This document shows positions 47,399 to 56,148 of a stretch of DNA of 64,000 nucleotides, in pieces. Below the pieces are notes generated by a model. It was given only the letters and a program-made list of their open reading frames with translations, was not told the DNA's origin and searched no databases. The DNA lies in the NCBI GenBank assembly GCA_963700865.1, contig CAVOZC010000001.1:620001-684000 (forward strand), written 5' to 3'. The translations under genes and the position numbers were made by a program. The DNA is from CAVOGJ01 sp963700865 (lineage in GTDB: Bacteria; Planctomycetota; Planctomycetia; Pirellulales; Pirellulaceae). Every line of letters begins with the position of its first letter. The first letter of the stretch is position 1.

Positions 47399-48661
47399 TC
47401 AGAACTGGGGAGGTCCCTCGGCGAGCCCCGCCCGCTCATCCTTGGTCAAGTTAAAGATATCTCGCAATAACTGCTCGTCACAGGCACGCGGCTGCACGCC
47501 TCGGCGGGCGAAGGCCCGTTTCTGGATCGTCAGCATGACTTCGAGGGAGAGTCCCGTGACCGAACCGAATGACTTGGCGAAATTCGCGTACGAAGGGACA
47601 TCCTGCGTGACGAATCCGTAGAGCATGCTGCAGACACCGATCGTCAGGCCGGTAAAGAGGCTCGTCGTGATGGCGGTCCGCGAGTAGTCACCGACCATAG
47701 CGCCCAGGAAACGCATACCGGAATCGATGGTCTTTCCCTGCGACCGCACGCGGACGGTGCCGTACGTATTCTTCAAATTACTGTTGCAAGTACCGGCCCC
47801 GAGATTCACCCAACTTCCGAGGTAACTGTGCCCCAGAAAACCAAAGTGTTGTTTATTCGCGTAGGCGTCGAGCACCGAGGCCTCAAGTTCTCCGCCCACC
47901 CGCACCGTGTGCGCCAAAGCGACGCCCCGCTTCAGCGATGCGTGCTCATTCACCCTCGAGTTGGCTCCGATCAGTACGGGCCCTCGCAGGAAACCGTGGG
48001 GCCCGATCGTGACACCCGATTCGATCACGATGGGCCCTTCCCGGGTATCGGTGACGAGCGATTCCTCCAGCACGACGTCTTCCGCCACAAAGACACCGTC
48101 GCGTCGTTCTGGCAGCGAACGATTGAAGATGATCTGATGCAGTCCCGCAGCGAAGTGCTCCAGATGAAGCCGAATCAGATCGTGCGGATAGTGGATCAGT
48201 TCCCACTGAGGTTGGTCCTCGATATCAACCGTCGATCCCTCAAACGCGGCTCGCCAGGAGTCAGGACGGAACGGCCGTTTGGCCTCCCCACCTCGCGGCA
48301 GCCAGGCGGCAACGAGTTGCTCACCCTGCACGATGACCTGACCGCCTGACTTGTTGGCCAGCAGTTGCTTGAGTCCTTCCAGGTGGGCGCGGGTCGGTGC
48401 CAGTCGCGCGTTGACGAGCAATGTTGGTTGCCGCAAGTCCCGGGCAGGAACCTCCGCGACATGAACGGCCCGCAGATGGGGGCGATCGTGGGTGGCCAAT
48501 TCCCGCAGATGGGGTCGGACGAGCACCTGCAGAGGCGACTCGAATTCGCTCAGCAAGTCGGCCAGTCGCGAGCCGGCACAGAACAGATCGTAGGCGCAGC
48601 GAGTCCAGACAAGGGGCAGGAGCGCGGGTACGAAGGCATCTTCGAAGAGCAGAACATCCAT
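47399..48661 (-). CDS. GlmU-like sugar nucleotidyltransferase/acyltransferase family protein
   Basis: Resembles the alternative GlmU family (putative UDP-N-acetylglucosamine diphosphorylase/glucosamine-1-phosphate N-acetyltransferase). The N-terminus LLFEDAFVPALLPLVWTRCA lacks the classical LAAGxGxRM loop but fits this alternative family. The C-terminal half is a left-handed beta-helix of hexapeptides (VVLEESLVTDTREGPIVIES, VTIGPHGFLRGPVLIGANSR) with the acyltransferase-like YLGSWVNLGAGTCNSNLKNT. At 420 residues, length fits. The start ATG is 48659-48661. Likely role: nucleotide-sugar supply for peptidoglycan-like or LPS glycans; activity not proven. Confidence 0.85.
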   Translation of the reverse strand: MDVLLFEDAFVPALLPLVWTRCAYDLFCAGSRLADLLSEFESPLQVLVRPHLRELATHDRPHLRAVHVAEVPARDLRQPTLLVNARLAPTRAHLEGLKQLLANKSGGQVIVQGEQLVAAWLPRGGEAKRPFRPDSWRAAFEGSTVDIEDQPQWELIHYPHDLIRLHLEHFAAGLHQIIFNRSLPERRDGVFVAEDVVLEESLVTDTREGPIVIESGVTIGPHGFLRGPVLIGANSRVNEHASLKRGVALAHTVRVGGELEASVLDAYANKQHFGFLGHSYLGSWVNLGAGTCNSNLKNTYGTVRVRSQGKTIDSGMRFLGAMVGDYSRTAITTSLFTGLTIGVCSMLYGFVTQDVPSYANFAKSFGSVTGLSLEVMLTIQKRAFARRGVQPRACDEQLLRDIFNLTKDERAGLAEGPPQF

Positions 48662-48815
48662 GTGGTCGCTACAAAGGCTGGCGTGGCGGGGAACGGCGAC
48701 GTCGTTAGCTTAGGAGACATCAGGAAAGGGGGTCAATCGGAAGTCGCCTCGATGCGGCTTTTCCTGGCACCAGGGCCGGGTTATGATGTGTGGCTTGCCG
48801 GCGTGCAAACCGCTG

Positions 48816-48900
<85 letters not shown>

Positions 48901-48984
48901 CTCTTTGATGCGTTGCGGACGGCACTGCCGCTCCACTTCGGCCCGCCTCGTGGCCACACTTCTCGGTCTCTCCCTCCGCCGCGG

Positions 48985-49303
48985 CTCCCTCCCCCCGCCT
49001 GAAGGTGATTTGATGGAGCATGAACCAAGGCCAAATTGCCATCTCTCGCTGCGCAAGCTGGCTCCGTGGCAGTAGTAATCGCTCCATCAAATCAATCCGC
49101 AGGCGCGTGGGGAGGGTTGGGGAGGGGAGCACCGCGAGCGACGTCCCATATCCTTCCGCTGGCGGAACAACCAGGGACACGGGTCCGTTGTGACCAGCGA
49201 TATTCACCTGCCTTGGCAAACCCCTCCCCAGCCCTCCCCGCGACGGAAAAGCGACGATTGGGTGGCACCGGCCCCACGGTCAACCGCGCTGAGACCCCGG
49301 ACC
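48985..49303. repeat. 319-bp dispersed repeat, copy 1
   Basis: Nearly identical to 49453-49771 (a handful of differences). It contains two sets of inverted arms: gtgatttgatggagc (about 49006) with gctccatcaaatca (49081-49094), and the G-rich tract at 49109-49127 with the C-rich tract at 49221-49239. Each G/C tract has four runs of at least three G separated by 1-2 nt, a canonical potential G-quadruplex. Open frames across it are repeated noncoding sequence. Confidence 0.95.
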
Positions 49304-49452
49304 GTCGACCGACGGCAACCGAACTGGTCGACGGCCACCCAATCCGCTTTCCCGGGGGGAGGGAGTTCACGGCTTGCGACGGGCACGCCGAACGTCCTAC
49401 GTGGCCTGCGTGATCTTCGTGGTTTCCCGCAAACGGCATGACTACGCAAAAT
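49304..49452. repeat. Repeat-associated linker, also found near 53.2 kb
   Basis: Between repeat copies 1 and 2. The parts caaccgaactggtcgacgg, ccaatccgctttcccgggg and cgaacgtcctacgtggcc recur, with changes, at about 53150-53290, so this linker belongs to the repeat family. It includes the cgtgatcttcgtggtttcc motif. Confidence 0.85.
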
Positions 49453-49771
49453 CTCCCTCCCCCCGCCCGAAGGTGATTTGATGGAGCATGAACCAAGGCC
49501 AAATTGCCATCTCTCGCTGCGCAAGCTGACTCCGTGGCAGTGGTAATCGCTCCATCAAATCAAACCGCAGGCGCGTGGGGAGGGTTGGGGAGGGGAGCAC
49601 CGCGAGCGACGTCCCATATCCTTCCGCTGTCGGAACAACCAGGGACAAGGGCCCGTTGTGACCAGCGATATTCACCTGCCTTGGCAAACCCCTCCCCAGC
49701 CCTCCCCGCGACGGAAAAGCGACGATTGGGTGGCACCGGCCCCACGGTCAACCGCGCTGAGACCCCGGACC
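49453..49771. repeat. 319-bp dispersed repeat, copy 2
   Basis: Second copy of the element at 48985-49303, same orientation, 468 bp further. The potential quadruplex tract lies at 49577-49595 and its complementary arm at 49689-49707. It ends 74 bp before the 3' end of the next gene on the minus strand. Confidence 0.95.
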
Positions 49772-49844
49772 CTTGCCCACCGGCGCACGTGCAAATCAAC
49801 GATCCCTCAAAACAGAGAACAGAGACGGCACGATGTTCAATCGT

Positions 49845-51008
49845 CTAAACCCGACCGCTTGGCAAACGGGCTGGACAGGACAGAGTTCTGCGACGGACAC
49901 GGGCGGCGAAGGCCGCCAGGCACGCGGCGAACAGCATGCCGGATGCCGGCTCCGGCACGGTGGCCGGACCTGCATTCTGAAATTTGTTACCATTCCAGAT
50001 ATTAAAGTCCGAAACGTCTTCGATGCCATCCGCATTGAAATCGCCGGAACACCAGGCGGGCACCGCGGAAAACTTGTTGCCATTCCAGACATTGAAGTCC
50101 GAGACGTCGACGGAACCATCCAGGTTGGCATCGCCCTCGAGGAACGCGTTGCCGCCGGTGGCTGCGGGATTATTCTGGCCACCAATCGCGAGCCATCCAT
50201 CGATGGGATCGGTGAGATCGCTGCGGTCGACCGCTCCATCCTGATTCATGTCAAAGGCCGCATCGTCCATGCCAGCGACAATTGCGACCACAAGTGCATC
50301 GATATCCGTGCAGTCCCAGGCCTCGTCGCCGTTGAAATCACCGCTGGGTCCACTGGGCGCCGTGGCCAGCGTGTAGGTGATCACCTCCGAGATATCGCCA
50401 AGTCCCTGGTCGGTGTAGACCATCAGATTGAACGTCGAGTTCACGAACACGGGTTCCGCGGGGTTGGTGAAACCAATATCCAGCGGAATGGCGTACTCCT
50501 TCTGCGAGCCATTAATATTCCAGAACGGAAAAATCAGGGCGCCGCCGTTTCCAAAGGGGCCGCCGGTGAGCATATCGTTGGTGTTGAACACACCCGCCTC
50601 TTGCTCGAAGGCAAAATCGTTGGAGTAGCCCAAGTCGGAGCCGATGAATCCCAAGCTGAAGATATCAAATCCGGTCAGGACATCCTGATCCGTATCGAAG
50701 GCCAGGAATGTTCCCGAGGAATTCGCATCGTGATACGTCACGTGAATAAAGATGTTCTGGTTGTCGTTGGCAATTTGAATATCGGCGATATCGATGAATC
50801 CGACGTTGTCCGCCGGATCACTGGTGGCAATGGGAATGCCAGACGCCGCCCAGTCATCAAACTCCGTTCCCTCAGGTTCTCCTTGCACGGTGATGGACGT
50901 CGTATAGAAACTCGGAGCCACGACTTGGCCGGGGACTGAGCCGGCAAAAACAGAGAGGGCGACGATTGTGAGCGTATAGCGAACGACCCGCGTGAGCAAA
51001 CAGGACAT
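49845..51008 (-). CDS. Secreted protein with dockerin-type repeats and PEP-CTERM tail
   Basis: Exported 387-residue protein. Start ATG 51006-51008 with AAGGGAG upstream; a signal peptide follows (YTLTIVALSVFAGSVPGQ). The N-terminal 200 residues form a beta-rich domain of unknown function (SDPADNVGFIDIADIQIAND, FDTDQDVLTGFDIF). Then come four calcium-loop motifs, GDFNGDEAWDCTDIDALVVA, FDMNQDGAVDRSDLTDPIDG, GDANLDGSVDVSDFNVWNGN and GDFNADGIEDVSDFNIWNGN, and the sorting tail VPEPASGMLFAACLAAFAAR with basic end. Its first domain is related to the next gene upstream, and its dockerin pairs resemble those at the end of the GH128 fusion protein (56.2 kb). Confidence 0.88.
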   Translation of the reverse strand: MSCLLTRVVRYTLTIVALSVFAGSVPGQVVAPSFYTTSITVQGEPEGTEFDDWAASGIPIATSDPADNVGFIDIADIQIANDNQNIFIHVTYHDANSSGTFLAFDTDQDVLTGFDIFSLGFIGSDLGYSNDFAFEQEAGVFNTNDMLTGGPFGNGGALIFPFWNINGSQKEYAIPLDIGFTNPAEPVFVNSTFNLMVYTDQGLGDISEVITYTLATAPSGPSGDFNGDEAWDCTDIDALVVAIVAGMDDAAFDMNQDGAVDRSDLTDPIDGWLAIGGQNNPAATGGNAFLEGDANLDGSVDVSDFNVWNGNKFSAVPAWCSGDFNADGIEDVSDFNIWNGNKFQNAGPATVPEPASGMLFAACLAAFAARVRRRTLSCPARLPSGRV

Positions 51009-51120
51009 CGTACGAACTCCCTTGTTATCGAAACCAATGACGACTCGTAAACCCATCGACAAAAACTCCGGCCATCAGGCCGATCCGCCGCCTGCTATGC
51101 TGCAGGGGCTTGCCGGAAGA

Positions 51121-51794
51121 TTAACGGCGACGACGCAACATCACCCACAGACCGCTCACGCATCCTAATCCGCATGCCAGCGATGTTGGCTCGGGCACCG
51201 CTAACGTGTATGAGATCGGAGCGCTGACATCCCCATTGCCCAGATCGGTCCAGAACAACAGATGGAGCGAATCGTCCGGGAACACCGGCGAGCTATCCGC
51301 ATTGAAGACGATGTCCAGCGAAATGGCCAGTTCACGACTCGGCGCATTGGCAAAGGGAGCCAGCAAGGCCGCACCCGAGCCGAAGAACTCTCCGGACATT
51401 CCCTGACCGTCGTTAAAGACCCCAGTCGCTTGGGTGAAAGGGAAGTCGTTCTGCCATCCCGCCTCGGACCCGATCAGGCCCAGGCCGAAGATATCAAAGC
51501 CAGTAGCCGTATTGTCGTCCGTGTCGAGCGCGAGAAACGTGCCGAGGCCAGGCCTCCGTGATACGTATTGCGAATGTAGAGGTAATTGGCGTCGTTCGCG
51601 ATTTGGGTATCAGCCAGATCGACGGAGCCGACGTTGTCGGCCGGGTCGCTGTCGACGACGGGGACGCCCGTCCAGTCGGAATATTCGTCATCAATCACGA
51701 TGGTCTTGAAGGTGCCGGCGTGGAGAGAGGCAAGTGGCACCGCCGCTCGGAAGAAAAGTGACAATCCATGCAGCAGGTGAAATTTCTTGTTCAT
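51121..51794 (-). pseudogene. PEP-CTERM protein paralogous to its neighbour, one frameshift
   Basis: About 224 residues when repaired. The N-terminal frame (51794 to about 51550) has a signal peptide and VDSDPADNVGSVDLADTQIA, the same domain as in the gene at 49845-51008. After a frame change near 51550 it continues with a LDTDD-type segment and GFDIFGLGLIGSEAGWQNDF, then GSGAALLAPFANAPSRELAI and the PEP-CTERM tail AVPEPTSLACGLGCVSGLWV ending in RRRR. It lacks the dockerin part, so it is a shorter paralogue from a tandem duplication. Confidence 0.82.
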
Positions 51795-51980
51795 TACGCA
51801 GTCTCCGAATCGAGAAAGAGAACAAAGGTAACTGCAGTTGGAATCCGCGCAGCCTCGCCATTCACGACCAAGCTACTCAAATTCGCCCCATATACAAGTT
51901 ATCCCGAGCCAAAATCATCGAAAAACCGGTCGGCTGCGTGGCGGCATGTTTTCTCATCGCTGGCTCGGCGTCAATCGTCA

Positions 51981-53000
51981 TCAGGGTTCCGACACCACGA
52001 CGCCATCGTACCGATGGCCCATGGTGCGGTGAATTTCGGGGTCCACGTCAAAGGTCACAAACTGCACCGAACTGTCGCACCGCGCCATGTTGAAACCGGA
52101 TTGGTGGGCGCTGCCGAACTTCAACTCACCATTGCCTTCGGAATTGCCTGGATGGTCGGCTTCGAGTGTCAACGGCCGATTGAGTGAGCGTACTTTGGAA
52201 GTGATGCGTAGCGTATCCGCGTTATTGCCGGAAAATGCTGGCTCATTGTCACCATCATCCAGTCCCGTGCTGTAGTGGTCGGTGGACATGTATTTTTCAC
52301 CGACCATGTAGGTCTTGGAGGTTCCATCCTTGATGTTGCGAAAACTAATTTCGGATCGCCCGAAGACGACTCCCGTTTCCTTTCGCTCCCCCGAAAAGCA
52401 CTGAATAAATTCGAGCCGAAATTCTGCAACGAACCAGCGACGGCCGCTTCGTAGGTGACGTATGGCCAGCGGATAGCCGAACATCTCCGGCAGGATCATA
52501 TCCCAGCGCAGGCCGCATAGTCGCTCTTGCTGCAAGCGGCGAAACGGCTGGCATACGGCGAACTGTCAAATGGCTGCTGGCAGCCGGATCGTCGCTGGCC
52601 GAGCGGCGACTCGGACAAGTCATACCCGCGAAGGGTGATTCGACACGCTGCCTGGTAGCGAGGGTTGCGGGCCGACCCCGTGCAACCTTGCCAGGATGCA
52701 TGCAGAACGGTCTCCTCCATATCGGCGACTGGTGTACGTCCACCCACCAGGCTGGTCCGCTTTCCAAACCCGTAATCCGGATAGCCAGAGCCAAGGCCAA
52801 CTTCCCAACCGTCGCTGGGCAAATGAGCTGAAGCGCTTTCGTGGTTATGGAACGACAACAAATCTAAGCGAGTTGATTGCGCGCATGGAGATGCGGCGAG
52901 AAGCCTGCGCGCGGCCTGGAGCCGGCGACGGGACGGCTACCAGGATGCCGATGATGGCGATCACGACCAGCAGTTCGACCAGGGTGAACGCGCGAGCCAT
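51981..53000 (-). pseudogene. DUF1559 pseudopilin-like protein, several frameshifts
   Basis: Planctomycete DUF1559 family: type IV pilin-like N-terminus with a large variable C-terminal domain. The start ATG 52998-53000 gives MARAFTLVELLVVIAIIGI, the prepilin cleavage/methylation segment. Other frames carry the ordered family pieces (LSFHNHESASAHLPSDGW near 52850, ISFRNIKDGTSKTYMVGEKY near 52310, FGSAHQSGFNMARCDSSVQF near 52070, and a final GHRYDGVVV). At least three frame changes separate them. Function of DUF1559 proteins is unknown; they probably form surface or secretion-linked pseudopilins. Confidence 0.85.
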
Positions 53001-53145
53001 TTGCTCTCTGGCAATCCGCGGGTGATGGCAGCCCTCCCGCGCGAGCCGCGGGAAAGCGACTTCAGATTGGGTGGCCGGGCCGCACTGTCCACCTGGTCGA
53101 GTCGTCGTCAACCGAATTTGCCGCTAGTTTACCCGTCGGACCCCG

Positions 53146-53381
53146 TCGAGACGGCAACCGAACGGGTCGAACGGAGCCAGCCCAATCCGCTTTCCCGGGG
53201 ATCGCTCCGCGGGAGGTGACACGGCTTTCGGCGCGGCACGCCGAACGTCCTACGTGGCCTGCGTGATCTTCGTGGTTTCCCGCAAACGGCATGACTACGC
53301 AAAATCTCCCTCCCCCGCCTGAAGGTGATTTGATGGAGCATGAACCAAGGCCAAATTGCCATCTCTCGCTGCGCAAGCTGG
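53146..53381. repeat. Dispersed repeat, copy 3, left part
   Basis: Homologous to 49303-49533: linker-type sequence followed by the start of the 319-bp element through ccatctctcgctgcgcaagctgg. Here the element stops at about 53381 and resumes at 53942, with a gene fragment in between. Confidence 0.85.
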
Positions 53382-53941
53382 CGATTCACGGTGCCTGGGG
53401 AGAGTGGCATTCATCAACCAATGGCTTGGACAACGCCACGGATCGTGAGCGACATCCTGAGCAGCGATGGCGCCCGCGCTGCCCCGGATCGCATGGTTGG
53501 CATTCGGACACCCATTACAAACGGAAATCTACTCCCGTTCACCGATTCTGGACACCGTGATGATCGCCCGGAAACGGCCTTTGACGCCGGAGCGACGTTT
53601 CACGAGTGGGTCATCTGAACGACTGCTTTCTTTCCTCCCCAACCGATTTTGGGACCTACGCCTACACCTGGCCGGTTGGTCTCGAAGTGGAGAGATCGTT
53701 GCACATGAGTGGCGAAAGTCGCTATGCGCCATTCGGAGGCGAAACGCCTTCCGCACTGCACCCCTCGGTGAAAGCGCCGATGCATTGAGCGAGAGATGGA
53801 GCGGTTGCATATCGACTATCTCGATGCGCGCAATTACAATCAGGACGTCATCCAACGCTGGATCGACGACGGTACCTACGACGAGATTAGCAAGCGACTG
53901 GGTTATCGATTCGAACTGAAGTCGGCGGATTTACCGATGGC
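53382..53941 (+). pseudogene. Fragment of a DUF4874/DUF4832 protein, frameshifted
   Basis: A 560-bp piece of an apparently larger gene with neither start nor stop of its own. Frames in order give IHGAWGEWHSSTNG, then DATFTS-like text, then LNDCFLSSPTDFGTYAYTW, GGETPSA and, at the end, IDYLDARNYNQDVIQRWIDD plus YDEISKRLGYRFELKSADLP, matching the DUF4874 and DUF4832 regions found together in secreted glycoside-hydrolase-like proteins. It is bounded on both sides by the two halves of dispersed repeat copy 3. I infer a remnant of a carbohydrate-active gene. Confidence 0.7.
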
Positions 53942-54115
53942 TGCGCAGCTGACTCCGTGGCAGTGGTAATCGCTCCATCAAATCAAACCGCAGGCGCATC
54001 GGGGGAGGTGGGGGAGGGGAGCACCGCGAGCGACGTCCCATATCCTTCCGCTGGCGGAACAACCAGGGACACGGGTCCGTTGTGACCAGCGATATTCACC
54101 TGCCTTGGCAAACCG
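53942..54115. repeat. Dispersed repeat, copy 3, right part
   Basis: Homologous to about 49056-49220 of copy 1 (gactccgtggcagtggtaat through ccttggcaaac). The G-rich tract is altered (ggggg-agg-t-ggggg-a-gggg), and the complementary C-rich arm is missing, so the quadruplex pattern is weaker here. Confidence 0.85.
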
Positions 54116-54309
54116 GTTAGAGTGGCGGCACAGGCCAAGGGAGCCATTCTTCGCCACAGCGATGGCCTGAGGAAGAGGGGATCGACCGGGACCGAATTTT
54201 TCCAGCCAGCATGCCTGCGGCCGATCGACTACATTACGTCGACCGGCCGCTGCCAATTCACGGACAGAAAGTACCATCACCGGCCTTAACGCTAGCGGGA
54301 GCGCCACCC

Positions 54310-55149
54310 ATGAAATACTATGAACTCCGCTGGAGCCTGACTCTTATCGTCTTACTGGTACAGGCCTCCGTCGGTTTCAGCGAGGAGACTGCGGACACAA
54401 GCGGCCCCAGCCGGAAGAAGGGGTTTTGCACGGGTGTGGACGAGGACGGTAAATGGCTGGAAAAGATCGAAGCGCTGCATGCGAGATGGTTCTACTGCTG
54501 GGGCGCCAAGAAACCGGAACAAACGCCAGCCGAGTATGAGTTGTTCCGATGATCTGGGGCGGCATCGGGAAACAAGCCCAACCGACACTGGATCGCCTAC
54601 AAGCGGCTGGCAAAAAAGGCGAAATTCGTCATCTTTTGGGTTTCAACGAGCCCGACCAGCACAATCAAAGCAATCTCTCGGTCGAGGAAGCGTTGAACAT
54701 GTGGCCGAAACTGATGCAGACAGACTTGCCACTGGGCAGTCCTGGTTGTGTTCACCCGGATCGGCAGTGGATGATCGATTTTATGAGCGGTGTGCAGAAA
54801 CGCGAGTTGCGAGTGGACTATGTCTGCGTACACACCTACGGCCCACCAAATGCAAGCGGCTTGGTCAATCGGCTGCGCGAAGGTGCACGAGATGTTCGGC
54901 CGCCCAATCTGGATCACCGAGTTGGCCGTGGGCGATTGGCAGGCGAAAGACGTGAAGGAAAATAAACACAGTCCTGAAATCGTCGCCAAATTCATGCGGG
55001 AATTGCTCCCCAAACTGGAGCAACTGGATTTCGTTCACCGCTATGCCTGGTTCTCCGCGAAACCAGACAGTAAAGCTCTGGGAACGTCGGCGTTGTTCAC
55101 GAGCGATGGCTCCCTGACCGAACTGGGACGCATTTACAGCGAGTTTTAG
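54310..55149 (+). pseudogene. Glycoside hydrolase catalytic-core protein, GH128-like, two frameshifts
   Basis: Predicted secreted beta-1,3-glucanase of the Glyco_hydro_cc/GH128 type. The start ATG 54310 leads into a signal peptide (LTLIVLLVQASVGFS). Frame 1 has RWFYCWGAKKPEQTP; after a break near 54540 frame 2 has MIWGGIGKQ, HLLGFNEPDQHNQSNLSVEE and VDYVCVHTYGPP; after a break near 54880 frame 3 has GRPIWITELAVGDWQAK and RYAWFSAKPDSKALGTSALF. The NEP and ITEL glutamates are the expected catalytic pair. About 280 residues, the normal size. The GH16 gene follows 13 bp later. Confidence 0.85.
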
Positions 55150-55162
55150 GCCTTGTCACGAA

Positions 55163-56121
55163 ATGAAACCACCCTTCCGAGCCAACGTTGTCGAGGTCCG
55201 ATCGTTGGCAAAATCAGCCGTTATCGCCTTTCCTTTCGCGAGAAGTCAGCAAGTGGTGCGCGTTGTTTCGCTGCTGCTTCTTTCGGCGGGCGCACTTCCC
55301 TGGGCTGAGCCCCAGGTAGTGGCGCAAACCTCGATCAGCGGAGCTGAGCAGCGTGAAGGCGGCGAAGCCTTCCATTTAGTATGGTCCGATGAATTCAATG
55401 AGGAAGGCGACCTCGACCCGAAGAAATGGACATTTGAGCGCGGTTTTGTCCGCAATCAGGAACTCCAGTGGTATCAGCCCGAAAACGCCTCATGTGAAGG
55501 CGGATTGCTGATCATCGAGGCCCGACGTGAACGGGTGAGTAACTCGGATTTCGCCGCGAACAGAGCAGATTGGCGGCGGGAACCGTCGTCACGCCGATTA
55601 CACTTCAGCCTGCGTGACCACGCGCAGGACTACACAGTTGGAAGTTTGCCCGGATTGAAGTGCGTGCCCGCATCGACGCTCGTGAGGGACTCTGGCCTGC
55701 CATCTGGACCGTTGGGATTCGGGACGCTGGCCGGCGTCCGGGGAGATCGACATGATGGAATTCTACGAGGGGCAGTTGCTCAGCCAATGCCTGTTGGTCC
55801 AGCGGTGTCGGCTGGGAGCCGATATGGGACTCGGTGAAGAAGCCGTTGAATGATCTTGGAGACACCGATTGGGCGTCGCACTTTCATACCTGGCGGATGG
55901 ACTGGAATGAGCAACGCATTAAGCTGTTCGTCGACGATCGTCTGCTGAACACGATCGATGTGAGCCAGACGGTGGGCAGAAAGCCGCAGGTCAGTCCGTT
56001 CCGGCAGCCACACCATTTAATGTTGAACCTGGCAGTCGGCGGAACCCGTGGTGGCGACCCAGGAGCAACCGTGTTTCCCGCGAGGTTCGAAGTTGATTAC
56101 GTCCGCGTGTTCCAGCGCTAA
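55163..56121 (+). pseudogene. Glycoside hydrolase family 16 (laminarinase-like), about three frameshifts
   Basis: Predicted secreted endo-beta-1,3(4)-glucanase. After a signal peptide comes FHLVWSDEFNEEGDLDPKKW and RNQELQWYQPENASCEGGLL. In another frame, FARIEVRARIDAREGLWPAI is followed by the catalytic motif EIDMME at 55743-55760; the last frame has WASHFHTWRMDWNEQRIKLF and HHLMLNLAVGGTRGGDPGAT. Frame changes lie near 55595, 55650 and 55830, and all GH16 landmarks remain in order, including both catalytic glutamates. It is probably cotranscribed with the GH128-like gene upstream; the pair fits laminarin-like glucan use. Confidence 0.88.
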
Positions 56122-56148
56122 GTGCCATGGGTTTCGTCGACCTTACGG

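Noticed and set aside
48987..49848. Open frames repeated in the 319-bp elements
   Set aside because: Identical frames appear in each repeat copy only because the DNA is repeated; no domains or ribosome sites.
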